Of a stretch of DNA of 64,000 nt, positions 1 through 11,692 are shown piece after piece (within the stretch, counting starts at the first letter, position 1; each line of letters starts with the position of its first letter). Made by a program: the position numbers and the translations under genes. Under the pieces are notes generated by a model. That model saw nothing but the letters and a program-made list of their open reading frames with translations. It was not told the DNA's origin and made no database searches. Source of the DNA: Microdochium bolleyi (taxonomy: Eukaryota > Ascomycota > Sordariomycetes > Xylariales > Microdochiaceae); contig KQ964248.1 in the NCBI GenBank assembly GCA_001566295.1, forward strand, positions 1,922,001 to 1,986,000, written 5' to 3'.

Positions 1-815
1 CTGGCGGATCGCCTGGCACGGAAAGGGCTGTCCTACGGAATCTGCGTCATATGGAGCTGACAGGGATCTCGGAGGTGTGCAAAGGGAATCTGCAGTGCTG
101 CTCCTGCGCACAGAGTCTAGAGTGTGTCGTCCCACACAAGACAAGCTACATGCATGCATGCTCTGTGTGGTGGCTGGGGTAGACAGGTGGGTTGTTCGAT
201 GTGGGCTCGATAGACTCCAGGGCTACGGGCTGGGGCTGCAGGGTGTCGTATGCATCTGCGTGCACATCAGAGGGTGTGTGGTTTTGTGACCCTAGCCTGG
301 CCACATGGGGCAATAGCGAAGAGTCGACGACATCTTCCTCATCCCGGCTCATGGGCTAAGACTTACGGAGAACGGGATAGTGCAGTCTCACGAGCACTGG
401 CCCACATCGAAAGAGAGCAGCAGCGGACATGCGTGGACCTACTTGGTGGCGGCACGATGCATGCTCGCAGGTACCCCTTCACCACCAAGCGGCACCGTCT
501 AAACTAAGAGAATGCCTGACAACGATCAGCAGTTTGTTTGTGCCGAAGAGCCAACGACTGTCCGTCCATTGCGTCGGCATTTTTCTCCAACCTCGCCATG
601 GGAGCAATACCACTTAATCATCGTGTCGTGCACCAAGGCTGACAAGCCTTCACTGGAAGAGGCGACAGGTTCTGAAGTGAAATTGATCACGGCTTGCTGG
701 CTCGAAATTCAACGATGCTCGTCACCTCCTGCCACTCCGAGGACAAATCTGCGGGACACGTGAGTGTTTTGCTGTGCCCGAAGTCAACCAGAAGGAGAGT
801 GAAGGCAAAGTCCAT

Positions 816-829
816 ACGGAGTACTCCGT
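816..829. repeat. 14-bp perfect palindrome ACGGAGTACTCCGT, copy 1
   Basis: The 14 bases equal their own reverse complement. The same palindrome recurs at 1240-1253, and shorter forms recur elsewhere in intergenic DNA. Function unknown; a protein-binding site or a dispersed repeat fragment are both possible. Confidence 0.85.
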
Positions 830-1239
830 GCTGCTGACTGCGTAGGGCGGTTGTCGGACAGGGGACTTGCCCGTGCCGAGCTGATCTTCTCGCAATGCGC
901 TGAGCACGCCAGGGTGGTATTATCCGGATCTAACCTCTGATCAGGGTGACTTGGCTTGGGTCGAACACACTGACGGTGCTCAGAATCTTAGAATAGTGTT
1001 GTGCCTTGTGGGGTTGGCCCATGGAACGGTGGGACAGGCCAACCACGGTCGTCGTGTTTTCCTTTTCCTCCTCCCCTTTGCGTAGGCGGGCCACCGACGC
1101 GGCTGGCGGGCCTTGGGAAGTGGACAAAGTGGAATCTTTCTTGCAGGTCACCCTCCAGCTACATCACCTCCCTAGGAACCCCAGCTATGCGTAGCTCCCG
1201 CCTGACCGGCACCCATGCTGACTTCAGTGTGGACGGAGC

Positions 1240-1253
1240 ACGGAGTACTCCGT
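1240..1253. repeat. 14-bp perfect palindrome ACGGAGTACTCCGT, copy 2
   Basis: This is identical to the palindrome at 816-829, 424 bp away, with different flanks. The conserved unit is therefore the palindrome and not a longer duplicated segment. Confidence 0.85.
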
Positions 1254-4200
1254 ACCACGCATGCCGCTGTTGGCGGCACATTGGGTGACACACCAGCCGA
1301 CCATCGCTTGCGACCACGGCTTGTGGCTCGGGTGTCCTGAATGATGGGTGTGGGCTCTGAGACTCTGCCGACGTTGCTTGAATAGCACAACATGTTCAGC
1401 AGCTCAGTCATATGATGAGCGAGCTCGGCGTAGACAAAATGGATTCTCGCTGATGATCTTCGCACGCAGACCTTCCACAATAAGAGTACCCATAGCTGAG
1501 GGTCCATCTCATAATCCATTCACACTGCCTGGAGACTGGTGGCTTTCGGGGAGTGGCTTGGTCAGCTCAAGGCTCGGAAGGCGGTCAGAGCACGAGCGAG
1601 AAATCAATGTGGGGTTGCGATCGAGACTGCAAGCAAGAGTCGTTGCTTGTGGCACTGGGGAGCGAGCAGAGCTAAGGCAGTGAGTGGGCTGCGGCCCATG
1701 ACCTTGGCTTTATTGCGGCGCCAGAGTGTGGCAGGAAGTGAAGGTTGCGGCGTGTTGCCAGGAGAGCCGGAACCGCCGCACCCGCTGCTTGACTCAAGAG
1801 AGAATCCAAGTCCTGGACGAGCTTGGCGCGCAGGGAAGCATGCGAAGGAATTGCGTGGTGGGGGGGGGCGGATGTGGGGAGATTCGTACGTGGGTGAGAA
1901 GTTGGCTCAGTCATCTCGTTATTTGCCTGGCTGGCTCCCTTGCTGGGAGGATGCTCACCCACCCAGGCAAGTGCTCATGGAAGGTCGCAAGGGGGCAAGG
2001 TCGACGAAGGAGGGAAGGTGCAACCCGAGAGCAGAGCCGACACCCAACCTTGAAAGGCATAATTATCAGATGCATCAGGTGCCGCATCCAGCATAGCCCA
2101 TGCACTATCCCATCCACTGCCACCATTGGGCCCTTGTTCCCCGATCCTCGCCGCCACGCGCGGTTCCAGCCCGGCATCGCACCGATCACCAAGGCACCAC
2201 CGTCACACCCGCCGACACCTCTGTGTGCTATGTAATGCGCCCGAGATTGCGACTCGTACCAAGACCTGCCTGCCTTCATCCCCCGAGTTTCCTAGCAGCT
2301 GCACGCGCCGGCGTAGACGATGGGTAGTCTGAGGCAGCTGCCAAACGTCTTCCTCAAAATCCATTCCCAACAACCGCCACGTCATGAACAACCTTGGTTC
2401 TCCCGGATCCAGGCCGCGTGTATCCACACGACGGAGTACCTCAAGTTCTCGTGCCTAGCTTGCCAGTGGTCCCAGATGTCCATCAGACATGCGAATGCAA
2501 CCTTGGCCGCAGCTCACGCATAGGCCTGAACTCCTCCACCCGCCACCGACAAGCAGTATTACGCTTTTGTTGTGGCCCAGCTTCGGCGCCTGGGTGTCTC
2601 CGCTACCATGCAGGGCGAAAAAGTGCAATATCCCTGCCTATGTCTCTTCTAAGGTTCGGGCGTGAGCCATGCGACCGAGATCCCCAGCAGCCGACGGCTC
2701 CTGAAACACGACGCTGAGCTGAAGGTCCCATCTCATGATGGCACACCGTGATGCACTGAGCCTGCCGCAAACACGATCCTAGAGTCTAACACACTGAAGT
2801 ACCTTTGCAATGGAGAGGTGATGGTGCACCTCCTTTGCAGACTCCCTGGGCCCCAGTTGATCCTGTCAATTCCGTTCGTCGATCCAACGCGACCCTTGAA
2901 TCGCTTCTTCGGAATCATGAGGAACCTTTGGTCTGCCTTGGGAAAGTCTGCCACCAGACCCATATGGCTCAACAGGCTCAGCAAGCTCAGCAGGCATAGC
3001 TCTGCTAGTCACTCACGGAGAACCCATACGGGTGCACGGGCAGGGGACCGCACAACACCACGCAAGAGCTATTATGCCTAACCTCTGCATCCGCCGTCTT
3101 TGCGAAAAATTGGAACCAAGCACCATGTCGAAGGATCGCCGAGTTTCCCCTTGGGATGGAAAGTCGATTGTCCTTCTGGAGTCTTATCCTTGGATTAATA
3201 CTCGACAGCCTGGTTCACGTACTCAGTCATTGCACATGCAGCGATGCATGACCCTCGCCCCGGCGCCGCACCTACAAATCTGCACCAGCAGAACAAGTCT
3301 CCTTGCGTACCTCTCGCCATTCCTCTTTAGCTTCCCCTGCTGAGGCATCCTGCTGAGGCATTCATGATATGTACCCACAACCATCGCCACCAGCATGTTA
3401 TTCGTTACTGGCGAGAATCCCTGCAGCTAAAGACCGGTCAAAGGGTCGCGATTTGTTCACTTGCTCTATTATAATTTCCTCAAGCGATCCCGTCCTGGCC
3501 ATAGAGTTCGCCAAACAGACCGGAATGCACAGCACAGACAGGGATGGAAGAGACCCAGCTCGCTGACAACTCATATCGTCACGCAACAACGATGAGTCCC
3601 AGGATGACAAGCGGGTCCTTCTTCGGATCTGCTGAGGTTGGCCAATCGGCCCTTCGCCCAGACACTTTCCGGTGGAGGAAACTTCTGCTTGAACGATGGG
3701 GTTTCACCAACGGACGACACCTACCTCCACAATCGCTTCAGAACACCATCAGCTTGCCAGGTATGCCGGCATGCTGCGAGTCAGAACTCGAATTCCCCTG
3801 GCCGCTAAGCCCGCACTACTCCATACAAGCAAAAGCACGACAACTTGACAAGCTTGATGTTCCACACACGACACTATATGCACCCCTCTTGCAAGCGGCG
3901 CATGGCCCGCCAATGATCCTGCTGAGGGGTTTCGCAGGAGAGCCTGATTGGTGATTGTCAAGCTTCCTCCGGAGGCTGAGTGTCTGGGACCGAACACTTA
4001 CGCCAGGACCGGAGATGGTGATGTTCATCCTCTGTGTACAGCCTCATCAAGGCTTGATTCGATGCGACTGGCAAGCACAATCAACTCTCTGTCTACGCAC
4101 TCCTTTGTGCGCAACAGACAGATGCAACCGACCACTTTAATCCTGGTGGACAGGGGACACAGGTGTCGTCACCTGGGGCGTGAGGCTAACTTACTGGACA

Positions 4201-4450
4201 GTCAGGCATGGCTTCGGGTTGACGCCCCAGCGGCGTAAGCGATCTGCAGCATCTTGTGCATAGGGCCCATGGCTTTCGAGTTCACGAATCAGAATGTGGG
4301 CTTGGTTGCAAGCGATAAAGCCAACCTGACAGCCTTGTGACGTGTTAGAACTTCGGAACGACACACGCAGCAATGCGGTCGCTGGATGGCTTTTCCTAGT
4401 CATGACTGCACCACCTATTTGGTCTGCGCGCAGACCGCTCTTGGTGGAAG

Positions 4451-4478
4451 CCAGGGCAACATATCCAGGGCAACATAT
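4451..4478. repeat. Short tandem direct repeat, 14 bp x 2
   Basis: Two adjacent exact copies of CCAGGGCAACATAT are followed by a partial third copy of four bases. It lies in non-coding DNA with no sign of function. Confidence 0.8.
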
Positions 4479-7277
4479 CCAGAGCGACAGTTCTATGAAG
4501 GCGGCATGACGGTGCTGGGCCGCACTGGTTGACCCCACCGATCTTCTCTGTGATGTCCTGCACATACAGTACAATCAGACCAGGCCGGGGCGTCACCCAT
4601 TCCGAGCAGGGTGACCGTCCTCTGATTGGCTTCATAACCCCTGTCCAGATGCGAATTGGGAAACCCCTGATGTTGCTTCTTGTCGAGCTTTTCCAATGTT
4701 GCGTGAGACGAGCCACACAACAGAGCGGCTGGGCTACACGTGACCTGCTTCGAGCAACCTCGACAGAGTACGGAGTAAGACAGACCGGTCCTTTGCGTGC
4801 CGCCACGAGCGGACCAATAGTGTGTTTGGTAGCTCACATCCATACAACCTCGGAGTGAATGTTTGAGACTTGGACGACGCAATCGTCGTGCTGAAATGCT
4901 TGCCGGAACTTTCCTGCCCCTCGCATTCTGGGCAGATAGCTTGGAGCACACCAAGAAAACCCCTGGATATGCTCGCAGGCTGTGAGGCTGTGAGATCTGC
5001 GGGATTATGAGACAGCACAGCGCGGGACAATGGCGGACTGTACATGCTGGATTGCACACAGCAATCACCAAGCAGTGCTGTGCTCAATGGAGCTCTTGCT
5101 GGCTGGTCCTTGCTTGTCCTTGGACGCACCCGTTTTCATACTGATGATTTGCCCCGCGCCAGGGGCCTGTTGGCGTCTCAAAGGGCTCATGGGACCTCGC
5201 ACATGCGGAGGCTGCCCTCACACATGATGGCATGGAAGGGGACGTGCCGGAGGTACATGACTTCAAGGATGAGCGGTGAAGCAGGGCCAACGGGGCGCTG
5301 TCACCCACTCTCGGCGGGTGGGTGGGAGCTATTACGGCGTGGCATGCTCGGCATGGTCTTGCTTGCTCCGCCGACGGTCGTTGCAATGTGCTCCGCTCCA
5401 GGGTTGCCACAGGCGAGGACAGGCTCGACTCACCAGCCGAGTGCACGCCTTGGCTCTCGCGCTCGGTTTCCGCGCCAATCTCTTGTGCCCAAATCTGAGC
5501 TGCCGCATGTGGCCTGCTCGCTTCTTGACGACGCAACCTGGGTCACACACCAAGCAACCCACCCCCCTTGATCTCGTTGCGGGTGCTGCTGATCTGGCAA
5601 AAATTCGTGCCGTCCCATGGCTGGCCTTCTGTTTGCCCCGCTGTCGTCCTCGTACTTCTGCTCGGGTTCTGGCTATTCCTCTCTACCTGTGCGGCATGTT
5701 CCACGTGCCGTGGGCCTCGTGATCAACACCGGCGGTGCGTAGACACGAAGCACATCCATCTATGCATCCCCATGGTAGCTGTCTTGCACATGATGGGTCT
5801 CCTCACATCGAGGCCATGGCGACAGACAAATGGTTAGGTCTGACCCGATGACTGGCGCTCACAGTGCGTTGTGAACGGACTCGTGGTACTTTCTACGTGT
5901 TTCCAGTAGTTATGTGGTTATTATTGTCGGTGACTCGTTTTGGTTGCCTTGAGATCAACCGAGTCTCGACCAAGCAGCAACTGAGTCTCCTCTCAAGCCC
6001 CATGGGAATATCTCATTGGGCTGGTTCCTCCTGCCAGCTGCCCTTCTCATTGCTGTTTTCCTGGCAGATCATAATCCTCGCTTTCGACTAGAAGCGTGCT
6101 GGTCAGGCAGGTTGGTTGATAACATCATGTGTGACGGGGGCTGGCTTGTGTACCGGGGATACTCTCTTGCCTTTTCTTCCAGCTACTGGACGGGAGAGGG
6201 GGGGTTTGCTGGAGATCCAACAGGGCGTCAAGCCCGGGGCGGGCCATCGCCGTCACCATCACCATCATCGCCCGTGCCATTTTGCCCCGTGTTGATGTAT
6301 GCGACTGATGCACACATATCCATCGGCGGTGGCCAGAGTGTGAGAAGATAAAAGGGAAAACACTGGCAGTTCACGAAACCTTTGTAAATTGACAACTAGG
6401 GGTCGTGGAGGACCAGTTTTGTCCTCAACACTAAGCATTTACAAAATAAACGTTCTGATGTTATCCGGCTTCAGGAGGTTAATGCTGTCACGGGACAAGG
6501 TCGACGAGGCTGCACTCGCGACTGGTCACGTATTCGTTCTTCCGCTTTGTCGTCTTATTATTATCATCCGCCCCCCTCCCCTCTTCCTCTCCCTCTTGCC
6601 GCGTCGTATATAATTGCTCACTCACCAGAAAGAGAGTGGGGAGTTATTGCCATCCCGCGTTGTCTTTGCTTCTCGAAAACACCATATCTGACGACTTGAC
6701 AAGCCCGCGAGTCTTTTCTTCTCACATGGGCGTTCGTGGCTCCTCTATCGTACAATTGCACGGCCCCGTTCCTAGTCATTTAGTAGATGTGCCCTATGTT
6801 GATTCTGCAAAGCAGAGATGCAGGCGATGGTAGCTAGGAAAGAAGGCTTCCATAACAAGAGGGTCCCCGGACAGGTGATCTCAAGTGGGAAGTTTATCGG
6901 CGAGGTAGAATAGCATTGGCATCAAAGCTATGCCTCAAAAACGTGCAGGGACACTTGAACGTGGTTGAAATGCCGCGGCGAGAAGGGCGAGTGGCTGGGG
7001 CAGATGAAAGTGGTTCATAACAGGATTCATCCTTCTTCTCTTGTTAATTTCATCTGCAGCTGTTTTTGGATCATTTAAAGGACGACTCTTGTCAATTCTT
7101 GGGATCACGGTCAGGCTAATCGCGTTCGAGATGTGTAACAGCAACTCTTCATGACTTACACAGTCTCGTGGTCGTCAGAAACTTGTATATATCGAGAACT
7201 ATTTACATGGCACTATTTCTGCATCAACATATGTTCATCCAGCTTGCAGACTGCCACAAACGCGGAAAAATGTCCAC

Positions 7278-8813
7278 TCATGATCCCATCTGCAGGGTCA
7301 CTTCCCACCGAAGACTCCCACCTTTCCCGTATCCTTCGCCAAGTCGGTTCTGTATGAGAGTTGCGACACGAGTCCTGAGCCGGCTTAAGGTAGCATCATC
7401 AGCCCCTTTTGTGACACACAGCTTGAGGTTCGCCATGCACAGCCCGTAGTGCACCTGCCAGAATTGAGCCTCTTCTATTCTCTCAACGGCAGTCTCAGCC
7501 TCGATCTCGCGCAGAACGTCGGCGACAGTCACATCGCCGGTCTTGTCCGTCCCCGCCTTACCGCCATAGCTCATGAGCAGCATCAGACCCTGGGCTGCTG
7601 CAACCTGGAAGCCCAACGCGAACATGGCTACGGCGACAATAGCACACAAGCTGCTGTCGATGTAGATATTGATGCGGATGGACAGCAATGGCAGGATGAG
7701 CATCAATCCCGCGGTCGAGAGGGTGAGGAAGTGGAAAGGATTCGATAGCACGCTGGGAAGGCTCGATAGGTAGCTCACGCGCATGAATTTGCTGATTCGG
7801 GCATGGTTCTTGAGTCCGAACGCACTGACCAACGTAGCGGCCATGACGGCGATGCTGGCGATGTTGAGCCGGCCGACTCCGAGTGCCGAGTCTGGGTGGT
7901 CATGCGCATCATGAGGATCGGGGTGGTGTGGCTCGTGGCCACCTTGACCCTCGAGGACGTGCTTGACATTGTGGCTGACCAGATCAAACCCGCCAAAGAT
8001 GAGGAACACACTCATGGCGAAACCCGCGAGCACCTCTGCACGCTCCAATCCAAAAGGATGGCGGATACTGCTGCGCTTCCACACTTCGAAGTTGCCCAGG
8101 ACGTCCACACCGACACAGATCAAGGCTGAGCCAGCATCGAAGAAGACCAGATGAGACAGTGCGGTCATGGCGAGCGAGCCGTGGGCATGGAGAAAGACAA
8201 AGACCGCCACGACCAAGTGGCAGAAACACCAGTAGAGGCGGCGCCGTTGGTCAACCGACATGGACTTCCATGCCTCCTTTGTTGTTGGCACGGGGAGGTC
8301 GCGCGGCAGGGCGAGTGGTGCACGGTGTCGAGGCTCCTGGAAGATCTGGTGCTGAGCACTGACACTCGAGTGCTTGTACTTGTGGCCGCGACGCTGCCCA
8401 ACGGCGGGCTTCACGGGCGAGGTGGAGATGACCTGCGTCTGGAAGTTGAACGGATTTGGTGCGCCCTCGCCGGGGATGTCCATTGCGGACGACGGCTCGT
8501 GAGAGTGCCCGTCAAAGCCGCCGAAGGAATTGGTGGACATGTCGGGAGCCAGGCGATGCGAGTCAGGCGAAAGGAAAGACTGCGCAGGGGATTGACGGCC
8601 TGGGTTGAGAAAGGACCGCACCGGCGGGGTCGTGCCTAGGAACGCAGAGGAGTGGCTGTTCGAGCCGCTGAGGTGGTGATGTGTGGATGGGTCGTAGTGG
8701 TCGTGATTACCGTCGGTGCGATCGTCGTCGCCGTCGTCGCCGGTCGAGTGGATGGCGAGGGAGAAGGTGGGGGGTTGTTGCGGATGTGAAGGGCGATGGC
8801 CTCGCGAAGCCAT
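7278..8813 (-). CDS. zrg17: Zrg17-type cation diffusion facilitator subunit (zinc transport into the secretory pathway)
   Basis: Single-exon gene of 511 codons. The Ser/His-rich N-terminal ~200 residues are followed by a cation-efflux membrane domain with about six helices. The segment reading NFEVWKRSSIRHPFGLERAE and the phrase AEVLAGFAMSVFLIFGG mark the Zrg17 branch. A His/Asp-rich cytosolic loop (GGHEPHHPDPHDAHDH) lies near residue 295, and a C-terminal cytosolic domain follows. In yeasts Zrg17 pairs with a second CDF protein (Msc2/Cis4) to load zinc into the ER/Golgi. The HxxxD zinc-site motifs of transport-competent CDF proteins are not seen in the two helices that should carry them, as known for Zrg17. 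The frame stays open upstream to 9080 without an ATG, so the ATG at 8813 is chosen; an unseen upstream exon is possible. It is divergent from the gene at 9546-10811. Confidence 0.88.
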   Translation of the reverse strand: MASRGHRPSHPQQPPTFSLAIHSTGDDGDDDRTDGNHDHYDPSTHHHLSGSNSHSSAFLGTTPPVRSFLNPGRQSPAQSFLSPDSHRLAPDMSTNSFGGFDGHSHEPSSAMDIPGEGAPNPFNFQTQVISTSPVKPAVGQRRGHKYKHSSVSAQHQIFQEPRHRAPLALPRDLPVPTTKEAWKSMSVDQRRRLYWCFCHLVVAVFVFLHAHGSLAMTALSHLVFFDAGSALICVGVDVLGNFEVWKRSSIRHPFGLERAEVLAGFAMSVFLIFGGFDLVSHNVKHVLEGQGGHEPHHPDPHDAHDHPDSALGVGRLNIASIAVMAATLVSAFGLKNHARISKFMRVSYLSSLPSVLSNPFHFLTLSTAGLMLILPLLSIRINIYIDSSLCAIVAVAMFALGFQVAAAQGLMLLMSYGGKAGTDKTGDVTVADVLREIEAETAVERIEEAQFWQVHYGLCMANLKLCVTKGADDATLSRLRTRVATLIQNRLGEGYGKGGSLRWEVTLQMGS

Positions 8814-9545
8814 TGAGGGGATCACCACCTCCCTGCTCGTCGCGTCGTCTTCGAGGGTCGTGGTCGGCGTTGGACACGTGCGGCTTGTGTGCAGCGGCCT
8901 GGCACGCGAATGGGGCTGTTGATAAGCGTATGGGCAGCGTAGAGAGCAGACGGCTCCCGCGACGTCTTCGTTGTGTGTCCAGCAACGGCTTGTTCCTATT
9001 GCACCTGCCGAGCTGGTCGTTGCTGTTGCGGTTGCACACGTTCCCACCTTCCCACCTTGGCGGACGAGACTCGAAGCCAAGTTGCTGCTTATGTGGCTCC
9101 GTGCTCGGGTTGAGTACCTTGAGGGGCTGCTCAGGAGAGTTCTGTCTCCGTGCGAGGGGGACGGTAAGCGGAGGATGTCTCTGGCTGGAGCTTCGATGGA
9201 GATAGGGGAGGACAGTGCTTATTCCAGCTACCGCACCTCGGGACTACATCGGCCGCAGACGCCCCTGGGTAGCTTACAATCCGGAGCACGCTGCCAAGAT
9301 AGCGCTTTCCACGGTCTGCTTGACGCGCCTGGCACGCCTGCACTCCAGCACACAACCACCAACGTCCATACCTACTTTCCCGTTACGCTATCCTACCTTA
9401 AGGTACCTAAGGTACCGCCAGCTCGACCATGTCGCATTGGGGCAGATGAGGATGCTTCACAGCCCGTGATCCGATACCGACACCGAGCACAGCAGCCGTC
9501 CCTGACCAGCCGCCGCTCCACCACACCACGCCAACAGCCCCTCCC
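8814..9545. promoter_or_regulatory. Shared divergent promoter region of zrg17 and the downstream membrane-protein gene
   Basis: This 0.73-kb gap separates two head-to-head genes. It contains the palindromic cluster at 9394-9414 built from TACCTTAAGGTA and an overlapping TACCTAAGGTA. No clear TATA box is seen. Regulation from this segment is inferred from position only. Confidence 0.45.
9394..9414. repeat. Palindromic TACCTTAAGGTA / TACCTAAGGTA cluster
   Basis: A perfect 12-bp palindrome (9394-9405) overlaps an 11-bp near-palindrome of the same core (9404-9414). Related forms occur at 22926-22937 and 49367-49384, all intergenic. Confidence 0.8.
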
Positions 9546-9644
9546 ATGACGCCAACGCCATCCCCACGAGCAGTCCACTTCAACCCAAGTGCCGATCCGC
9601 TGCCCCCTTGAAGCGACTACGTGCTGTCGCCGCACAAGCCGGCC
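9546..9644 (+). other. Coding-like upstream extension interrupted by an in-frame TGA
   Basis: An ATG at 9546 opens 21 codons rich in Pro/Ser/Thr (beginning MTPTPSPRAVHF and ending ADPLPP). They end at TGA 9609-9611, after which the same frame continues SDYVLSPHKPAMED into the gene below. The two halves read as one low-complexity N-terminus. I see no plausible intron that removes the stop. A single C-to-T change of CGA (Arg) would explain it; a base-call error or a short upstream ORF are alternatives. Confidence 0.5.
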
Positions 9645-10811
9645 ATGGAGGACGTTCATGTCAGGCAGGCTGGGTCTCCAGTGTACGACAGCCCTCCAGA
9701 ACCGCCCGCCGCCCAGTCGCAATCATCCTCATCCTCATCGTCAGGCCGCAAGCGAAGCGGCTCTGGCGGCAGCATCCTCTCAAAGTTTCCCTTCATGCGC
9801 ACCTCCTCCTCGGACAGCCGTGCAAATGCCCAGGAGAGCAAGCAGCAGCAGCAGCAGGCACTATCCCAGCAACAAGCCGAGTCCCCAAGAGATGCCGCGC
9901 TGAGCTCGAGGACATCTCCGCGTGCGCTGGCTGCCGCCATCTCCCAGCAACAACACTCTGGACGAAAGAGAAAAGGTTCACTGCGCAAAGTAGCTCTGCT
10001 AGGTCGTGGTGCCGCTCGTGACCGCCGTGAGAGGGAGGCCGAGGCTGCCGCCACGGCGGCAGGTGCTGTACGCACAGAGAACAGACCTCAGTCTCTGCCC
10101 TCCTATAACGGAGCACCGGCAGAAGTGCCAGCCGGCACGGCGATCGCCCGGGGCACTCAGATCCACGGACTGGGCATCTCGGGTGTACCATCAAGCTCCC
10201 TAGGATCGAGCATAACCAGCAGCGATGGCGTCCCACCGTCCAATGGCACCTCCTCGACCTCCGACCCTCAGGTTCCGAGCCCTTCACGATCCCCAACCTC
10301 GACCACCGACGACGACGACATTCTGTCGATGCCCTCCCGAGACCAGTCCTCGACCCATCTTTCTGCCAACTCGCTCGCCTCCATGTCCAGCGCATTCTTC
10401 GCAAAGCACTCACAGCAGTCATCATTGATACAACGCCGCCGGTCGAACCGCAACACCACGACGACATCGCCACTGTCTCTTCAGGGCTTGGCCGCCAGCC
10501 CTCTGCCGTCGCAGGCAGCCGCTGAGGACCACGACTACAGCGAGACGGAGTGGTGGGGCTGGGTCATCCTCGTCGTGACTTGGTTTGTCTTTGTCATTGG
10601 CATGGGCTCCTGCCTCAACATTTGGAGCTGGGCCTGGGATGTCGGCACAACCCCCTATGCGCCGCCAGAGCTCGAGGATGACCCAACACTGCCCATCGTG
10701 GGATACTATCCAGCCCTCATGATCCTCACCACCATAATGGCCTGGGTATGGGTGATCGTGGCGTGGGTTGGCATGAAATACTTCCGCCACGCCAAGATGA
10801 GCGGTGATTGA
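9645..10811 (+). CDS. Fungal two-helix membrane protein of unknown function
   Basis: Single exon, 388 codons from the first ATG after the in-frame TGA. The first ~295 residues are low-complexity and Ser/Gln/Arg-rich (poly-Ser, poly-Gln and basic GRKRKGS-like clusters). The C-terminus is compact and looks conserved: two hydrophobic Trp-rich segments (WWGWVILVVTWFVFVIGMG and YYPALMILTTIMAWVWVIV) flank a short loop carrying APPELEDDPTLPIVGYYP. The tail ends FRHAKMSGD. I recognise the C-terminal block as the kind seen in conserved, uncharacterised Pezizomycotina proteins but can assign no reaction or partner. The true start may lie upstream at 9546, see the separate entry. It is divergent from zrg17 and convergent with samB. 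Confidence 0.8.
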   Translation: MEDVHVRQAGSPVYDSPPEPPAAQSQSSSSSSSGRKRSGSGGSILSKFPFMRTSSSDSRANAQESKQQQQQALSQQQAESPRDAALSSRTSPRALAAAISQQQHSGRKRKGSLRKVALLGRGAARDRREREAEAAATAAGAVRTENRPQSLPSYNGAPAEVPAGTAIARGTQIHGLGISGVPSSSLGSSITSSDGVPPSNGTSSTSDPQVPSPSRSPTSTTDDDDILSMPSRDQSSTHLSANSLASMSSAFFAKHSQQSSLIQRRRSNRNTTTTSPLSLQGLAASPLPSQAAAEDHDYSETEWWGWVILVVTWFVFVIGMGSCLNIWSWAWDVGTTPYAPPELEDDPTLPIVGYYPALMILTTIMAWVWVIVAWVGMKYFRHAKMSGD

Positions 10812-11692
10812 TGTGTTAGGCAAGCTGCACCTAGGATAATGACACTTGAATGTAGAAATTTCTGTATATAGCTCAAAGATACCCCCAAGAAGCTTGGATT
10901 TTTCAGTCATAGAGCACACCGCGGCTTTCTCCCGAGCGATCCTGGATTCCTGGGATGGTCTCACGCAAACGCACTAATGCGCACACACTTGTCACTTTGC
11001 CCGTACGCATATTGTCATTGTCTTCTTCAAACGTAGCATTGTGTCATTCAACTATATAAAGATACGCTCGTGGTAAAATAATGTTCCAGGCCATGTTCCA
11101 TGTCCCATGGCCCCAAATCGCCGTTCGCGAGGCCAGTGGCTGTTCTCGCCTATCTCCATTTGGGTACATCCTCGTCCATGGTAAGCAATTCTCACCACCC
11201 CACATGAGCTTCGTCTCCTTCCTCGGTGGAGCGCTGTGCTTGTGAAAACAAGGCCCATGATACAGTGCAAACATGCTGTGATGGGGGCACGCGAACAGCC
11301 TATTCCGAAGGAGATGGTTGGTTCGGTGGCCAGCAGCGAGTGGTGGACAGGTGGCCGTGTCGATCCAGGTCAGAATGATACCCATCTTATTAGGCAACGT
11401 AGCTCGCTCGGATAGCAGGAAACATTGCTGATCCCGGGCAGGCCGGAAGCCAGAAACTGGAGCGGCCCGTCGCCAATTAACGCCGTTTCAAGAAGCAAAA
11501 GTGGTACAAAAGAAACCCGTCGGATGCATCGAAAAAAGGCAATGGTATCGAATGAAGAGACGCCGTGATCGTGTGAAATGCTTGCTTCGCCATGCAATTT
11601 GATGGGTCACGACTTTTTCGTGCCCGAAAAACCCCTCGCGTAACAGATAAAAGTCTTAGAGCCTTGATGGCTCGTGCTAGACAATGTCGCAC
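10812..11692. other. Intergenic spacer between convergent genes
   Basis: This 0.88-kb stretch lies between the 3' ends of the membrane-protein gene and samB, so it should hold two 3' UTRs. I see no coding signal and no recognisable RNA gene in it. Confidence 0.55.

Larger units (their letters stand above)
1..7277. other. Gene-poor region, no supportable gene
   Basis: I find no exon with a recognisable protein family, steady third-position C/G bias or convincing splice-linked frames on either strand over these 7.3 kb. Open frames are short and overlap in several frames. Visible items are two perfect 14-bp palindromes (816-829 and 1240-1253), a run of nine G (1860-1868) and a 14-bp direct repeat (4451-4478). 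It could hold long non-coding transcripts, lineage-specific short genes or the 3' side of a neighbour beyond the left edge; the sequence alone cannot separate these. Confidence 0.6.

Noticed and set aside
8151..8639. Plus-strand open frames within zrg17
   Set aside because: They overlap a well-recognised gene on the other strand and encode Gly/Arg-rich shadow sequence.
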